Below, one piece after another: positions 25,004-32,381 of a stretch of 64,000 bases of DNA (position 1 is its first letter; the number at the start of each line of letters is the position of its first letter). Position numbers and translations under genes: made by a program. Location: positions 19,531 to 83,530 of the forward strand of contig NZ_NWVL01000034.1 of the NCBI RefSeq assembly GCF_002382885.1. The letters are read 5' to 3'. The notes under the pieces are model-generated. The model did no database searches. It saw nothing but the letters and a program-made list of their open reading frames with translations, and was not told where the DNA came from. Origin of the DNA: Streptomyces sp. WZ.A104 (GTDB lineage Bacteria > Actinomycetota > Actinomycetes > Streptomycetales > Streptomycetaceae).

Positions 25004-26496
25004 GGACCAGTCTGACTTTCTGTTCGTGGGATGTTGGAGCCGTCGGTGCACGCCGGCTGAGAGGTCTCGGCGTCTTCCGCCGGCGGACCGGCCTCGACGA
25101 GGAGGTTCTCCCGATTGGCCACTGCCTTGCGGATGCGCCAGAGGCAGACGACCGCCATCACGGCCTCGAAGAACGAGAAGATCAGCCAGATCACGGGCAG
25201 GAGGTCCGCTTCGCCCCGATGCGTCAGGACGACCGTCGCGATGGTGGGGACGCAGAGGCACCACATGAGGACGATCCGCGTCAGGAAGCCGAAACGGGAG
25301 AGGCCGAAGCACTCCAGCACGGCGGAGCCGACCATGGAGAACATGAAGGCGGCGGAGTACGTCCACAGCACCCGTGAGGTGTTCACCGCGCTCTCGACCG
25401 TCTCCGGTCCGGCCTCGTTCAGGCCGAACGGCGACAGGAGCAGGGTCGGCGTGACGATCTGGAAGAACGCGACCACGGCCACGTACACACCACAGACGAG
25501 CAGGGTGCTCCGCATGATCCGCGGGACGCTCGTGTACAGCCCGGCGCCGATCGCGTTGCCGCACAGGATGTTGCAACCCAGCCCGAGGCCGATCAGCGGG
25601 ATGACCGCCGCGTAGTTCAGGGACAGGGCCACGTTGTTGGCCGAGAGGGCCAGGAGACCGAGGACGCCGGCGAGCCAGACGAACGCCGTCTGCCCCAGCT
25701 CCTCCAGACCCATCGAGCCGCCCGCCGGCGCTCCACGGCGCAGCCGCAGCCACAGCTCGTGGATCAGGGAGCGCGCGCCCTGGCCGAGCAGCGCGGTGAG
25801 CCGGGCGGCGTAGCCCTTGGGGAGGCCGACGCAGTAGCCCACGAACATCACGACGACGGCGCTGAGCGTGCCGAGCGCCGATCCTCGCATGCCCATCTCG
25901 GGCAGTCCCAGGCGGCCGAAGACGAGACCGTAGGTCATCACCAGGCCGACGGCCTGGCCGATGAGGCCCACCGTCATCGGCACGCGGGTGCGGCCGATGC
26001 CGTTGAAGTAGGAGGACAGGGCCATGTTGAGCGTCATGACCGAGCCGAAGAGCGTGGACAGGCCCAAGTACTGGGCCTCCAGCTCCTGGACTGCCTCCGG
26101 CTGGCCGCTGAGCGCCGGGATGCTCGTGATCAGCGGGGTCGACGCCAGCAGCAGCACGCACAGCACGAGCGCCAGGGCGATGCCCCGGGCGCCCTCGTCC
26201 ATGGTGCCGCGGTCGTCCTTGCGCCCGTTGGCCTGGGCCACGTAGGAGCGGGTGATCCCCACTGTGCCCGTCGCGAGCATGATCAGCGTGGTGGCGGTGA
26301 AGACCGCCGGCCCCGAGGCCTGGAGCGTTTCCTCGGAGTAGCGGGCCAGGCAGATGCGGTCGACCAGCATCAGGACGAGATTGCCCACCATGCCGAACAT
26401 CAACGGCACCGAGACGCGCACGACCTCGCGCATGACCGACCCGTCGAAGAGGCGGTCGCGGGGCACCGGGCGGCCGAGCCGTCGCGGTGCTCTCAC
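25000..26496 (-). CDS. MATE-family efflux transporter
   Basis: 498 residues with about 12 hydrophobic helices in two similar halves, starting with VMREVVRVSVPLMFGMVGNLVLMLV and including NMALSSYFNGIGRTRVPM, a typical MATE loop. GTG 26496 overlaps the carrier-protein stop and its own stop overlaps the ATP-grasp start, so it is translated as part of the operon. MATE proteins export cationic or amphipathic compounds by Na+ or H+ antiport. As the only transporter in the cluster it is the likely exporter and self-resistance element for the product. Confidence 0.93.
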   Translation of the reverse strand: MRAPRRLGRPVPRDRLFDGSVMREVVRVSVPLMFGMVGNLVLMLVDRICLARYSEETLQASGPAVFTATTLIMLATGTVGITRSYVAQANGRKDDRGTMDEGARGIALALVLCVLLLASTPLITSIPALSGQPEAVQELEAQYLGLSTLFGSVMTLNMALSSYFNGIGRTRVPMTVGLIGQAVGLVMTYGLVFGRLGLPEMGMRGSALGTLSAVVVMFVGYCVGLPKGYAARLTALLGQGARSLIHELWLRLRRGAPAGGSMGLEELGQTAFVWLAGVLGLLALSANNVALSLNYAAVIPLIGLGLGCNILCGNAIGAGLYTSVPRIMRSTLLVCGVYVAVVAFFQIVTPTLLLSPFGLNEAGPETVESAVNTSRVLWTYSAAFMFSMVGSAVLECFGLSRFGFLTRIVLMWCLCVPTIATVVLTHRGEADLLPVIWLIFSFFEAVMAVVCLWRIRKAVANRENLLVEAGPPAEDAETSQPACTDGSNIPRTESQTGP

Positions 26497-26744
26497 AGCT
26501 CGACGCCGGAATCCACGAGCAGTTCGCGGACGCTCTTCACCAGCGCTTCCCGGTCCGTCAGGTCGAAGGGCAGCACGTCGCCGACGTCGAGCATGACGTC
26601 CAGGCGCTCCTCCAGCCCGACCAGGAAGCGCATCTGGTCGAGCGAACTGACGACGATCTCGGACGGCGCCGAGTCGGCCGGGACGTCCCGCGCCGTCGCG
26701 AGCTGCTCCAGGAGCTCGGAAACCACGCCTGCGATATCTTCCAT
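26493..26744 (-). CDS. Stand-alone carrier protein next to aa:CP ligase
   Basis: 83 residues from ATG 26744. GAGGA lies 9 bases upstream of this ATG but is directly adjacent to the other candidate, ATG 26753. The four-helix carrier fold is seen in MEDIAGVVSELLEQLATARD and in VVSSLDQMRFLVGLEERLDV, where the Ser before Leu-Asp is the phosphopantetheine site (usual form DSL). It lies directly downstream of the amino acid:carrier-protein ligase, and such ligases act on a carrier encoded beside them, so this is the probable acceptor of the activated amino acid. Confidence 0.88.
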   Translation of the reverse strand: MEDIAGVVSELLEQLATARDVPADSAPSEIVVSSLDQMRFLVGLEERLDVMLDVGDVLPFDLTDREALVKSVRELLVDSGVEL

Positions 26745-26813
26745 GGAACTCATTCCTCAGTGGTGTGGCGGACCGGGGGTCCGTCCCCCGGGGAGGGGCA
26801 GACCCCGCGGGGC

Positions 26814-27917
26814 TCAGCTCGTGGCCGCCGGGAGCAGACCATAGGACTTCAGGGCGTAGGCGAGGCGGTCCAGACCGATGCCCGCGCAGCAGGTGGCGTC
26901 CACGCCGAGGTCACGCAGACCGAACGAGTCGGCGAAGACCTCGCCGTGCAGGTTCACGCTGGCCACCGACAGCTCGCCGTCGGCCAGCGGGATGCGGACC
27001 TCGCACTTGCTGCCGTTGAGCAGCTGGGCGTCCCGGGTGATCGAGGGGTCGTTGCCGAAGAAGGCGTCCGAGGCGCTGACTATCCGGTGCGGGACGTCGA
27101 GCGAGGCGAAGAAGCCGGTGAACGACTCCAGGAGCCGCTCGTACGTCTCCTGGACCTGCTCCGTGCCGCCCAGCCGCACCAGCTCGAACATCGTGAACTC
27201 GGCAAGGCGGGTGGCCCCGTGGTTGTGCGACTCGTTGCGGAAGACGGGCCCCTCGATGCCGAACAGGCCGCCGTCCTCACCGCCGTGACGGTCGATCAGC
27301 GTGCGGGCGTTGGCGTACACGTGGTAGCACGTGACCGGGTTGAGCACCATCTCCGACGGGACGTAGTACGAGGACAGGGCCTCGGTCTGCCCTGGTCGGA
27401 GCTGAGAGACGGACACCCCGTCCCAGTAGTCCGGGCGGATCCGGCCCACGGAGTTCACCAGGTTCGGGAACTTCTGGTAGTAGCCCGCGCGCACCAGGAC
27501 ATCACGGGGGATCTGCGCCGATCCCGTCAGCTGCGGGGCGTCGAACCTGGCGGCGACGCCCTCCCGGACGAGGGTCCGGGTGTGCTCCATGGCCGCGCGC
27601 CACTCGGGCCCGTGCAGGTAGGTGCCGGCGGCCACCGGTATCCGGTCGTCGGCCGGCAGTCCACAGGAACGCTCCGTCGTCGGGGTGTGCTCCGCGTAGA
27701 CGTTGACAGCGACCTCGCGGTGGCCGCGCAGGAAGTGCCGGACCGTTTCGCCCAGTTCCTGCTCGCTCAAACCCGCTCCGGCGGGGACCGTGACGTCGAT
27801 GCCGGAGCCCGGGAACGTCACCTCGGCGCTGCCGTAGTAGAACGTGAGGGCCTTGCGGAGCTCGTTGGCGGCTTCCGCGCCGACCGTACGGGCGTGGTGA
27901 TAGCCCACGCTGTTCAC
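26814..27917 (-). CDS. Amino acid:[carrier protein] ligase (atypical seryl-tRNA-synthetase homologue)
   Basis: 367 residues from GTG 27917 (GAGGGG about 7 bases upstream). A class II aminoacyl-tRNA synthetase catalytic core without a tRNA-binding arm: motif 2-like VFRNESHNHG...RLAEFTMFELV and motif 3-like CAGIGLDRLAYAL. The zinc ligands of methanogen-type SerRS are present as Cys197 (PVTCYHVY), Glu240 and Cys343. The Glu-Cys spacing of 103 is the same as I recall for the characterised Bradyrhizobium ligase. These enzymes adenylate a small amino acid (Gly or Ala in the known cases) and load it on the phosphopantetheine of a carrier protein. The adjacent carrier gene supports this. The substrate here is unknown. 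Confidence 0.9.
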   Translation of the reverse strand: MNSVGYHHARTVGAEAANELRKALTFYYGSAEVTFPGSGIDVTVPAGAGLSEQELGETVRHFLRGHREVAVNVYAEHTPTTERSCGLPADDRIPVAAGTYLHGPEWRAAMEHTRTLVREGVAARFDAPQLTGSAQIPRDVLVRAGYYQKFPNLVNSVGRIRPDYWDGVSVSQLRPGQTEALSSYYVPSEMVLNPVTCYHVYANARTLIDRHGGEDGGLFGIEGPVFRNESHNHGATRLAEFTMFELVRLGGTEQVQETYERLLESFTGFFASLDVPHRIVSASDAFFGNDPSITRDAQLLNGSKCEVRIPLADGELSVASVNLHGEVFADSFGLRDLGVDATCCAGIGLDRLAYALKSYGLLPAATS

Positions 27918-27928
27918 AGTGCTGCCCC

Positions 27929-28699
27929 TCAGATGCGGTGCCGCATGGGCACCCAGTCGGCGAGGAGGATGGCCCGCTCGCCCGGACGCGGTTCGCTGCC
28001 CTTGCGGATGGGCGCCACGTAGTGGCTGACCAGGTCGTCCGTGATGGCGTACGAGTCCAGCGGCTTCTGCAGCTGGAACTCGGAGAGGATGTCGTGCGAC
28101 GGGACGTCCTGCGGCTGCTTGCCGCGGTGGGGCGGCGTGGCGATGACGTTGTGTCCGCCCTCGGCGTTGTCGCGGTAGATCATGTGGCAGAAGACGTAGG
28201 GCTCGCCGTCCTGGTGCAGCTCGTTGGGCGAGGAGACGGCCTCCTTCTCGTCGTCGTCGATGTGCAGCTTGATGAGGTGCACCCCCACGTAGAGCGGCCA
28301 GACGGAGTCGTCCTCGCTCCAGCGGGTCTGCTCGAAGTCGAACTGGATCATGTCCAGGACGAGCGGGTTGTCGAGGACCTCGTCGCCGATGGCCGGCAGG
28401 TTCCGCACCACGCCCACGTACTCGGGGTTGTTGTCACCCTGGTAGTAGCCGTTCATGCCCTCGCGGGCCTGGCTTTCCGTCGCGGGCATCCAGAAGAATT
28501 CCTTTGACCAGGGAAGGAAAACTCCGCGGGCGTAGCGGCGGTGCCGTCCGGACCCCGGAGCGTAGGGGTCGAGCGGAAGATCGCCGTAAGCGGAACGTAG
28601 TGCCTTGTAATTCTCATCCTCCGCGGTGATGCCGAAGTGATCTGCGAGATCCCAACGGTCATACCCGTTTTTCGAGAGTTCGGAAGGCGTAATTGACAT
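27929..28699 (-). CDS. Iron/2-oxoglutarate amino-acid oxygenase (PF10014 type)
   Basis: 256 residues from ATG 28699 (GGGGGA upstream). The iron-binding facial triad is seen as His162 and Asp164 in ELHQDGEPYVFCHMIYRDN and His226 in LVSHYV; Arg242 in RPGERAILLADW is a candidate 2OG anchor. The motif HQDG...RDNAEGGHN is that of the group containing the free-L-isoleucine hydroxylase of Bacillus. Members hydroxylate or oxidise free amino acids. It is the first gene of the leftward operon, so an early step such as making a hydroxy-amino acid for the aa:CP ligase or NRPS is likely. The stop lies 11 bases before the ligase start. Confidence 0.88.
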   Translation of the reverse strand: MSITPSELSKNGYDRWDLADHFGITAEDENYKALRSAYGDLPLDPYAPGSGRHRRYARGVFLPWSKEFFWMPATESQAREGMNGYYQGDNNPEYVGVVRNLPAIGDEVLDNPLVLDMIQFDFEQTRWSEDDSVWPLYVGVHLIKLHIDDDEKEAVSSPNELHQDGEPYVFCHMIYRDNAEGGHNVIATPPHRGKQPQDVPSHDILSEFQLQKPLDSYAITDDLVSHYVAPIRKGSEPRPGERAILLADWVPMRHRI

Positions 28700-28734
28700 A
28701 CCCGTTTCCCCCAGTGAGCCGTCGTATTCCTCGG

Positions 28735-28749
28735 GTGACCCTAGGTCAC
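28735..28749. promoter_or_regulatory. Inverted repeat overlapping the -10 of the leftward cluster promoter
   Basis: GTGACC (28735-28740), CTA spacer, GGTCAC (28744-28749): perfect 6-bp arms. It covers the TAGGGT -10 box, so a protein bound here would block the promoter. The same arms recur at 59134-59147 before dctA. Confidence 0.6.
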
Positions 28750-28766
28750 GTCCGAGCGTCCGCCAA
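28738..28766 (-). promoter_or_regulatory. Promoter of the leftward biosynthetic operon
   Basis: On the minus strand TTGGCG (28766-28761) is followed after 17 bp by TAGGGT (28743-28738). This closely matches the Streptomyces vegetative consensus TTGACR-17/18-TAGRRT. Transcription would start near 28731, about 30 bases before the oxygenase start. Confidence 0.7.
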
Positions 28767-28782
28767 TGTGTGGATGATCACA
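28767..28782. promoter_or_regulatory. CRP-like palindrome upstream of the leftward -35
   Basis: TGTGT-N6-TCACA (28767-28782; perfect inner arms GTGTG/CACAC at 28768-28783) differs from the E. coli CRP consensus TGTGA-N6-TCACA at one base. It sits immediately upstream of the -35 box. Streptomyces Crp is known to affect antibiotic clusters, but its binding here is inference. Confidence 0.4.
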
Positions 28783-28783
28783 C

Positions 28784-28995
28784 TGCGGGATCGTCGGCGG
28801 CTGTGATCGGGTAGACTCGAACAGCCCGCTGGCCAGGGCAAGTGCCGTACAGCGAACCTCGGATACCGCAAGTCGTACACCTGAGTCGACAGCTTGGTCG
28901 CCCACTGTGACGGCGCGGCGCGAGGGTCTGGGGGGTTCCGTCTCGCGAATCCGCAGCCTCCCTCGTATTCAACGGGACCACTTTCCACTTCCGTA
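28784..28995. other. Divergent control region between the two cluster operons
   Basis: Part of the 430-base gene-free gap from 28700 to 29131. It holds no supported ORF. The region is visibly less G+C rich than its surroundings, as expected for promoters. Beyond the sites listed separately I see nothing definite. Confidence 0.6.
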
Positions 28996-29025
28996 TTGAC
29001 ATGTGCTTGCTGCGGGAATTAGCGT
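28996..29025 (+). promoter_or_regulatory. Promoter of the rightward biosynthetic operon
   Basis: TTGACA (28996-29001), 18-bp spacer, TAGCGT (29020-29025): near-consensus for the main sigma factor. A start near 29032 leaves a leader of about 100 bases that holds a small hairpin (CGGTGC 29077-29082 with GCACCG 29093-29098) before the carrier-protein gene. Confidence 0.7.
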
Positions 29026-29131
29026 CCGACCTCGTGTGGGGCGGCCGGACGGAATTACGAATTCTGCTCGACTGTCCGGTGCGCGACTTTTTGCACCGAT
29101 AAAACGTACTCACTGATCCGGGGGAAGTGGA

Positions 29132-29377
29132 ATGTCGGAAGCAATCGATAACAAGATCGCGGCGATTCTCAAGCAGGTGGCCGAACTGCCGGACTCCTTC
29201 GAGGTCAAGGCCGAGCAGGACCTGAAGGCCGACCTGGAGATCGACTCCCTGAAGCTCATCGACGTCGTCGTCCTCGTCGAGGCCGAACTCGACATCGAGA
29301 TCGGCGACGAGTTCGCCGGCCAGATCGTCACCGTCGCCGACCTCCAGCGGCAGGTCGACAGCCTGGTCGCCGGCTGA
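29132..29377 (+). CDS. Acyl carrier protein
   Basis: 81 residues from ATG 29132 with GGGGGAAG upstream. Canonical ACP: helix I EAIDNKIAAILKQVAELPDS, then DLKADLEIDSLKLIDVVVLV with the phosphopantetheine Ser in DSL, and an acidic helix II-III. It is the first gene of the rightward operon and precedes two ketosynthase-type genes, so it should carry the acyl chain they build. It is clearly different from the amino-acid carrier at 26493-26744. Confidence 0.95.
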   Translation: MSEAIDNKIAAILKQVAELPDSFEVKAEQDLKADLEIDSLKLIDVVVLVEAELDIEIGDEFAGQIVTVADLQRQVDSLVAG

Positions 29378-29420
29378 CGCCCCAGGACCTCGGCTCTCAC
29401 CCAGTCCCACGGAGGATCGT

Positions 29421-30269
29421 GTGTTCGAGTTCAACCTGAACCAGGTGGCGCTGTGCGCGCCGGACGGCGTGACGGAGACGGGCGAGCCCGACGGACTGCC
29501 GGAGGACCTGTACGACGTCATCGGCTCCACCGGCGACCAGTTCCGCGACTGGTTCACCCGGCTGTGCCTCTACTTGGTGCGCACCTGCGGGGAACTCCCC
29601 GAAGGCCGCACCGACGAGACGGTCGTGATCGGCACGGAGTACGGGAACACCGCGGCCCTCGCCCGGCTCCAGCGCGACGCCGCCGCCAAGGGACGGCTGC
29701 TCTCCGCGCAGTACTTCCCCAACGCGACGTCCAGCTCGGCCGCGGCCTTCGTCAACCTCACCATCGGGGCGACGGGCCGCAACATGACGCTCAACGGGGG
29801 ACTGCTCACCCCCGTCACCGCCATGTGGCAGGCGCTTTCGGCGCTGGACCGCGACCGCTCCGGCATCAGCAGACTCCTCGTCGGTGACGTCTACTCGCCC
29901 GAGGGACTCCAGGACGCCGAGCACGACACCCCCGGCCTCGCCTGCGACTCGGGAGTGGCCCACGCGACCCTGGCCAAGGGCCGGGACTTCAAGGCCGAGT
30001 TCGACTTCTCCGCGCCCGCGTCCGATGAGGTCGGGACACCGGTCGGTGCGCACATCCGAGTGATCGGGGTGGGCGGCGCGGCGACGGAGGCGACTGCGGC
30101 GGCGACGTCGTACGGGCGCAACGGAGCTTTCGTCACGGCCGACTTCCTTCGAGCGGCCGACGCGCTGCGGCCCGCCGAGAGCGCCGTACTCACGTGCCTG
30201 AGCCCCCTCGGGCGCCGGGCCACCGTCACCGTCACCCGGCAGAAGGGCACCACCCGTGGGCATGGCTAG
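29421..30269 (+). CDS. Truncated, Cys-less beta-ketoacyl-synthase-like protein
   Basis: 282 residues from GTG 29421 (GGAGGA upstream). It resembles the N-terminal half of a ketosynthase (PF13723-like): TVVIGTEYGNTAALARLQ, then SAQYFPNATSSSAAAFVNLT and NMTLNGGLLTPVTAMWQAL. Where active ketosynthases have TACASG the sequence reads NATSSSAAA, so the nucleophilic Cys is absent, and the His-containing C-terminal half is reduced. Such proteins pair with a full ketosynthase, like chain-length factors, or act as decarboxylases. The next gene is a complete ketosynthase, overlapping by 14 bases, which supports a heterodimer. That pairing is inferred. Confidence 0.78.
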   Translation: MFEFNLNQVALCAPDGVTETGEPDGLPEDLYDVIGSTGDQFRDWFTRLCLYLVRTCGELPEGRTDETVVIGTEYGNTAALARLQRDAAAKGRLLSAQYFPNATSSSAAAFVNLTIGATGRNMTLNGGLLTPVTAMWQALSALDRDRSGISRLLVGDVYSPEGLQDAEHDTPGLACDSGVAHATLAKGRDFKAEFDFSAPASDEVGTPVGAHIRVIGVGGAATEATAAATSYGRNGAFVTADFLRAADALRPAESAVLTCLSPLGRRATVTVTRQKGTTRGHG

Positions 30270-31467
30270 CAGTTCGACGCCGGAGCCGACCCGAGTCTTC
30301 GTGACCGGACTCGGCATGATCTCGCCCGCCGGTGCGGGTGTGGCCCCGTTCTGGGACGACCTCTGCGCGGGACGGCAGCGCTTCGAGGAACTGCCGCCCC
30401 TGTACCCGGGCATGAAGACCGGCATCCTGGGCGGCCGGGTCCCCCGGTCCGCGTACGAGGAGGCCCTCGCCCGGGCGGGGGCCGAGACGCGGGCCACCCC
30501 GCGCGCCGCCTCGGTCTTCGCCGAGTACGCCGCATTGGAGGCCCTCCAGGACGCCGGCCTGCACCCCGGGGACGCCGCACTGCGCGACGCCGTGGTCTGC
30601 GTCGGCAGCAGCGACGGCCAGGCCGACGCGCTGGAAGACCTCGTCGCGGGGCGCCGCGACGTGAAGGAGACCGGCGGCTTCTCCAGCTACTCCATCTCTG
30701 AGGGAGTCGCCCGCGCCGTGGGCTCCCGCGGCCAGGTGTTCACCGCCCAGAGCACCTGCGCCTCCGCCAACGTAGCCCTGTCGTGCGCCCTGGAACTCCT
30801 GCGCTCCGGCGCGGCCGACACCGCGATCGTCGGCGGCTGCGACCCGTACTCCGAGAAGAACATCATCGGGTTCACCACCCTCCAGGCCATCGGACCGGCG
30901 CCCTGCCGGCCCTTCGCCGGGAACCGTCGCTTCGTCACGCCCTCCGAGGGTGCCGGCGTACTCGTCCTGCAGACCGAACGGGCGCTGCGCCCCGGCACCA
31001 GGCCGTACGCCGAGGTACTCGCCACGGCGGTCAGCAACGACGCCGGTCACCCCACCGCGCCCGACCGCGACGGCGTGGCCGCCTGCCACCGCCGGGCACT
31101 GGACGAGGCAGGGCTCGGTCCCGAGGACATCGACGTGATCTTCGCGCACGGGACCGGCAGCCGCGCCAACGACGCCATCGAGGGCGGGATCTTCGCCGAG
31201 CACTACCCGAAGGCCGCCGTCACCGCCATCAAGGGGACGATCGGACACCTGATGGGCGGGGCGGGCGCCGCCGGCTCGGTCGCCGCCTGCCTCACCCTGC
31301 GGCACCGTCTGGTCCCGCCCACCCCGATCGAGGCCTCCGAGGTGGAACTCGACATCAACCTCGTCACCGGAACACCGCGCGCCCTGCCCGAGCTCCGGCA
31401 CGTCCAGAGCAACGCCTTCGGCTTCGGCGGCAACAACGCCATCGCCATCTTCCGGAGCGCCGAGTGA
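30256..31467 (+). CDS. KAS II-type beta-ketoacyl-ACP synthase
   Basis: 403 residues from GTG 30256; ATG 30262 is an alternative. Catalytic set complete: Cys168 in TAQSTCASANVAL, His299 in FAHGTGSRAND, Lys326 and His331 in IKGTIGHLMGGAGA, and the NAFGFGGNN loop near the end. It condenses malonyl-ACP with a carrier- or CoA-bound starter. The partner ACP is two genes upstream, the reductase is the FabG homologue of the other operon, and the crotonase follows. The sequence does not say whether the starter is a fatty acyl or an aminoacyl group. Confidence 0.94.
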   Translation: MGMASSSTPEPTRVFVTGLGMISPAGAGVAPFWDDLCAGRQRFEELPPLYPGMKTGILGGRVPRSAYEEALARAGAETRATPRAASVFAEYAALEALQDAGLHPGDAALRDAVVCVGSSDGQADALEDLVAGRRDVKETGGFSSYSISEGVARAVGSRGQVFTAQSTCASANVALSCALELLRSGAADTAIVGGCDPYSEKNIIGFTTLQAIGPAPCRPFAGNRRFVTPSEGAGVLVLQTERALRPGTRPYAEVLATAVSNDAGHPTAPDRDGVAACHRRALDEAGLGPEDIDVIFAHGTGSRANDAIEGGIFAEHYPKAAVTAIKGTIGHLMGGAGAAGSVAACLTLRHRLVPPTPIEASEVELDINLVTGTPRALPELRHVQSNAFGFGGNNAIAIFRSAE

Positions 31468-32309
31468 GCGCCGCTCCCACCCCCGGGACGGCGGACACCT
31501 CTCCGGGGCTGCCCGCCGTCCCGCAGGACGCGTTCTTCCCGCTGCGCCTGACGTACGACGGCCCGCTCGCCGTGCTCACCATGGACAGCCCGCCGGCGAA
31601 CACCTTCGACGCGGCGATGTGGCGGGGCTGGGCGCAGGCGATGCGATGGCTGACGGAGCATCCGCCGCGCGCCCTGCTCGTGCGGGCCGACGGACGCATC
31701 GTCAGCGCGGGCGTCGACGTCCAGGTCTTCGCGGACCTGGACCCGGACACCGCCGAGGAGTTCTGGCACGGTCAACTGCGCATCACCCAGGCCCTGGAGA
31801 AGCTGCCGTGTCCCACGGTGTTCGCAGCGCACTCCCTGACCCTGACAGCCGCCTTCGAACTCGCCCTGGCGTGCGACCTGATCGTGGCCACCGCCTCCGC
31901 GAGGTTCGGCCTCGTCGAGCGCAAGGTCGGCTTCACCCCGTCCATGGGCGGCACCCAGCGCCTGGCCGAACGCGCCGGTCCCGGTCGGGCCCGGGAACTC
32001 GTCATGACCGGCGACCTGTACCGCGGCGCCACCCTGGCGGACTGGGGCGTGGTGAACGCGCTGTTCAAGCCGGCCACCTTCCACGCTGACGCGCACGCGT
32101 ACGCCCTGCGGCTGGCCAACGGCCCCACCGTGGCCCACAGCGCGACGAAGCAGGTCGTCCGCGCCTACCTCGACGGCGGTGTCGAGGCCGCGGACGGCCT
32201 TCTGCCCGCGGTGGCGGGCCGGGTCGCGCGTTCCTCGGACCACGCCCGCGCGGTCGCCGCCTTCCTCGCCGACGGCCCGGAACACGCCACGACCTACGCG
32301 GGGGAGTGA
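31464..32309 (+). CDS. Enoyl-CoA hydratase/isomerase-family (crotonase) protein
   Basis: 281 residues; GTG overlaps the ketosynthase stop (GTGA). It begins with a Pro-rich leader, then LTYDGPLAVLTMDSPPANTF. The oxyanion-hole segments are IVSAGVDVQVFADL and HSLTLTAAFELALACDLIVA, followed by FGLVERKVGFTPSMGGTQRL, in which Glu is kept at a catalytic position. Crotonases hydrate, dehydrate or isomerise thioesters. Here it may dehydrate the FabG product or rearrange the chain. It is the last gene of the rightward operon and faces the GH6 gene. Confidence 0.88.
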   Translation: MSAAPTPGTADTSPGLPAVPQDAFFPLRLTYDGPLAVLTMDSPPANTFDAAMWRGWAQAMRWLTEHPPRALLVRADGRIVSAGVDVQVFADLDPDTAEEFWHGQLRITQALEKLPCPTVFAAHSLTLTAAFELALACDLIVATASARFGLVERKVGFTPSMGGTQRLAERAGPGRARELVMTGDLYRGATLADWGVVNALFKPATFHADAHAYALRLANGPTVAHSATKQVVRAYLDGGVEAADGLLPAVAGRVARSSDHARAVAAFLADGPEHATTYAGE

Positions 32310-32381
32310 CGCATGCGGTCGCCTACCGCCCCCGCCGCCGACTGCCGGTCGGTCTGAGCGCGGAGGCGTCCGCCCCGTGTC

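Noticed and set aside
14789..32309. bldA (TTA codon) control of the cluster
   Set aside because: The few TAA/TTA strings I inspected in the cluster genes fall out of frame (for example in GGT-TAC); no in-frame TTA was seen. A systematic codon count would settle it.
14489..32381. Phage- or transposon-type mobility at the cluster edges
   Set aside because: No integrase, transposase, tRNA target or flanking direct repeat could be found by eye at either junction.
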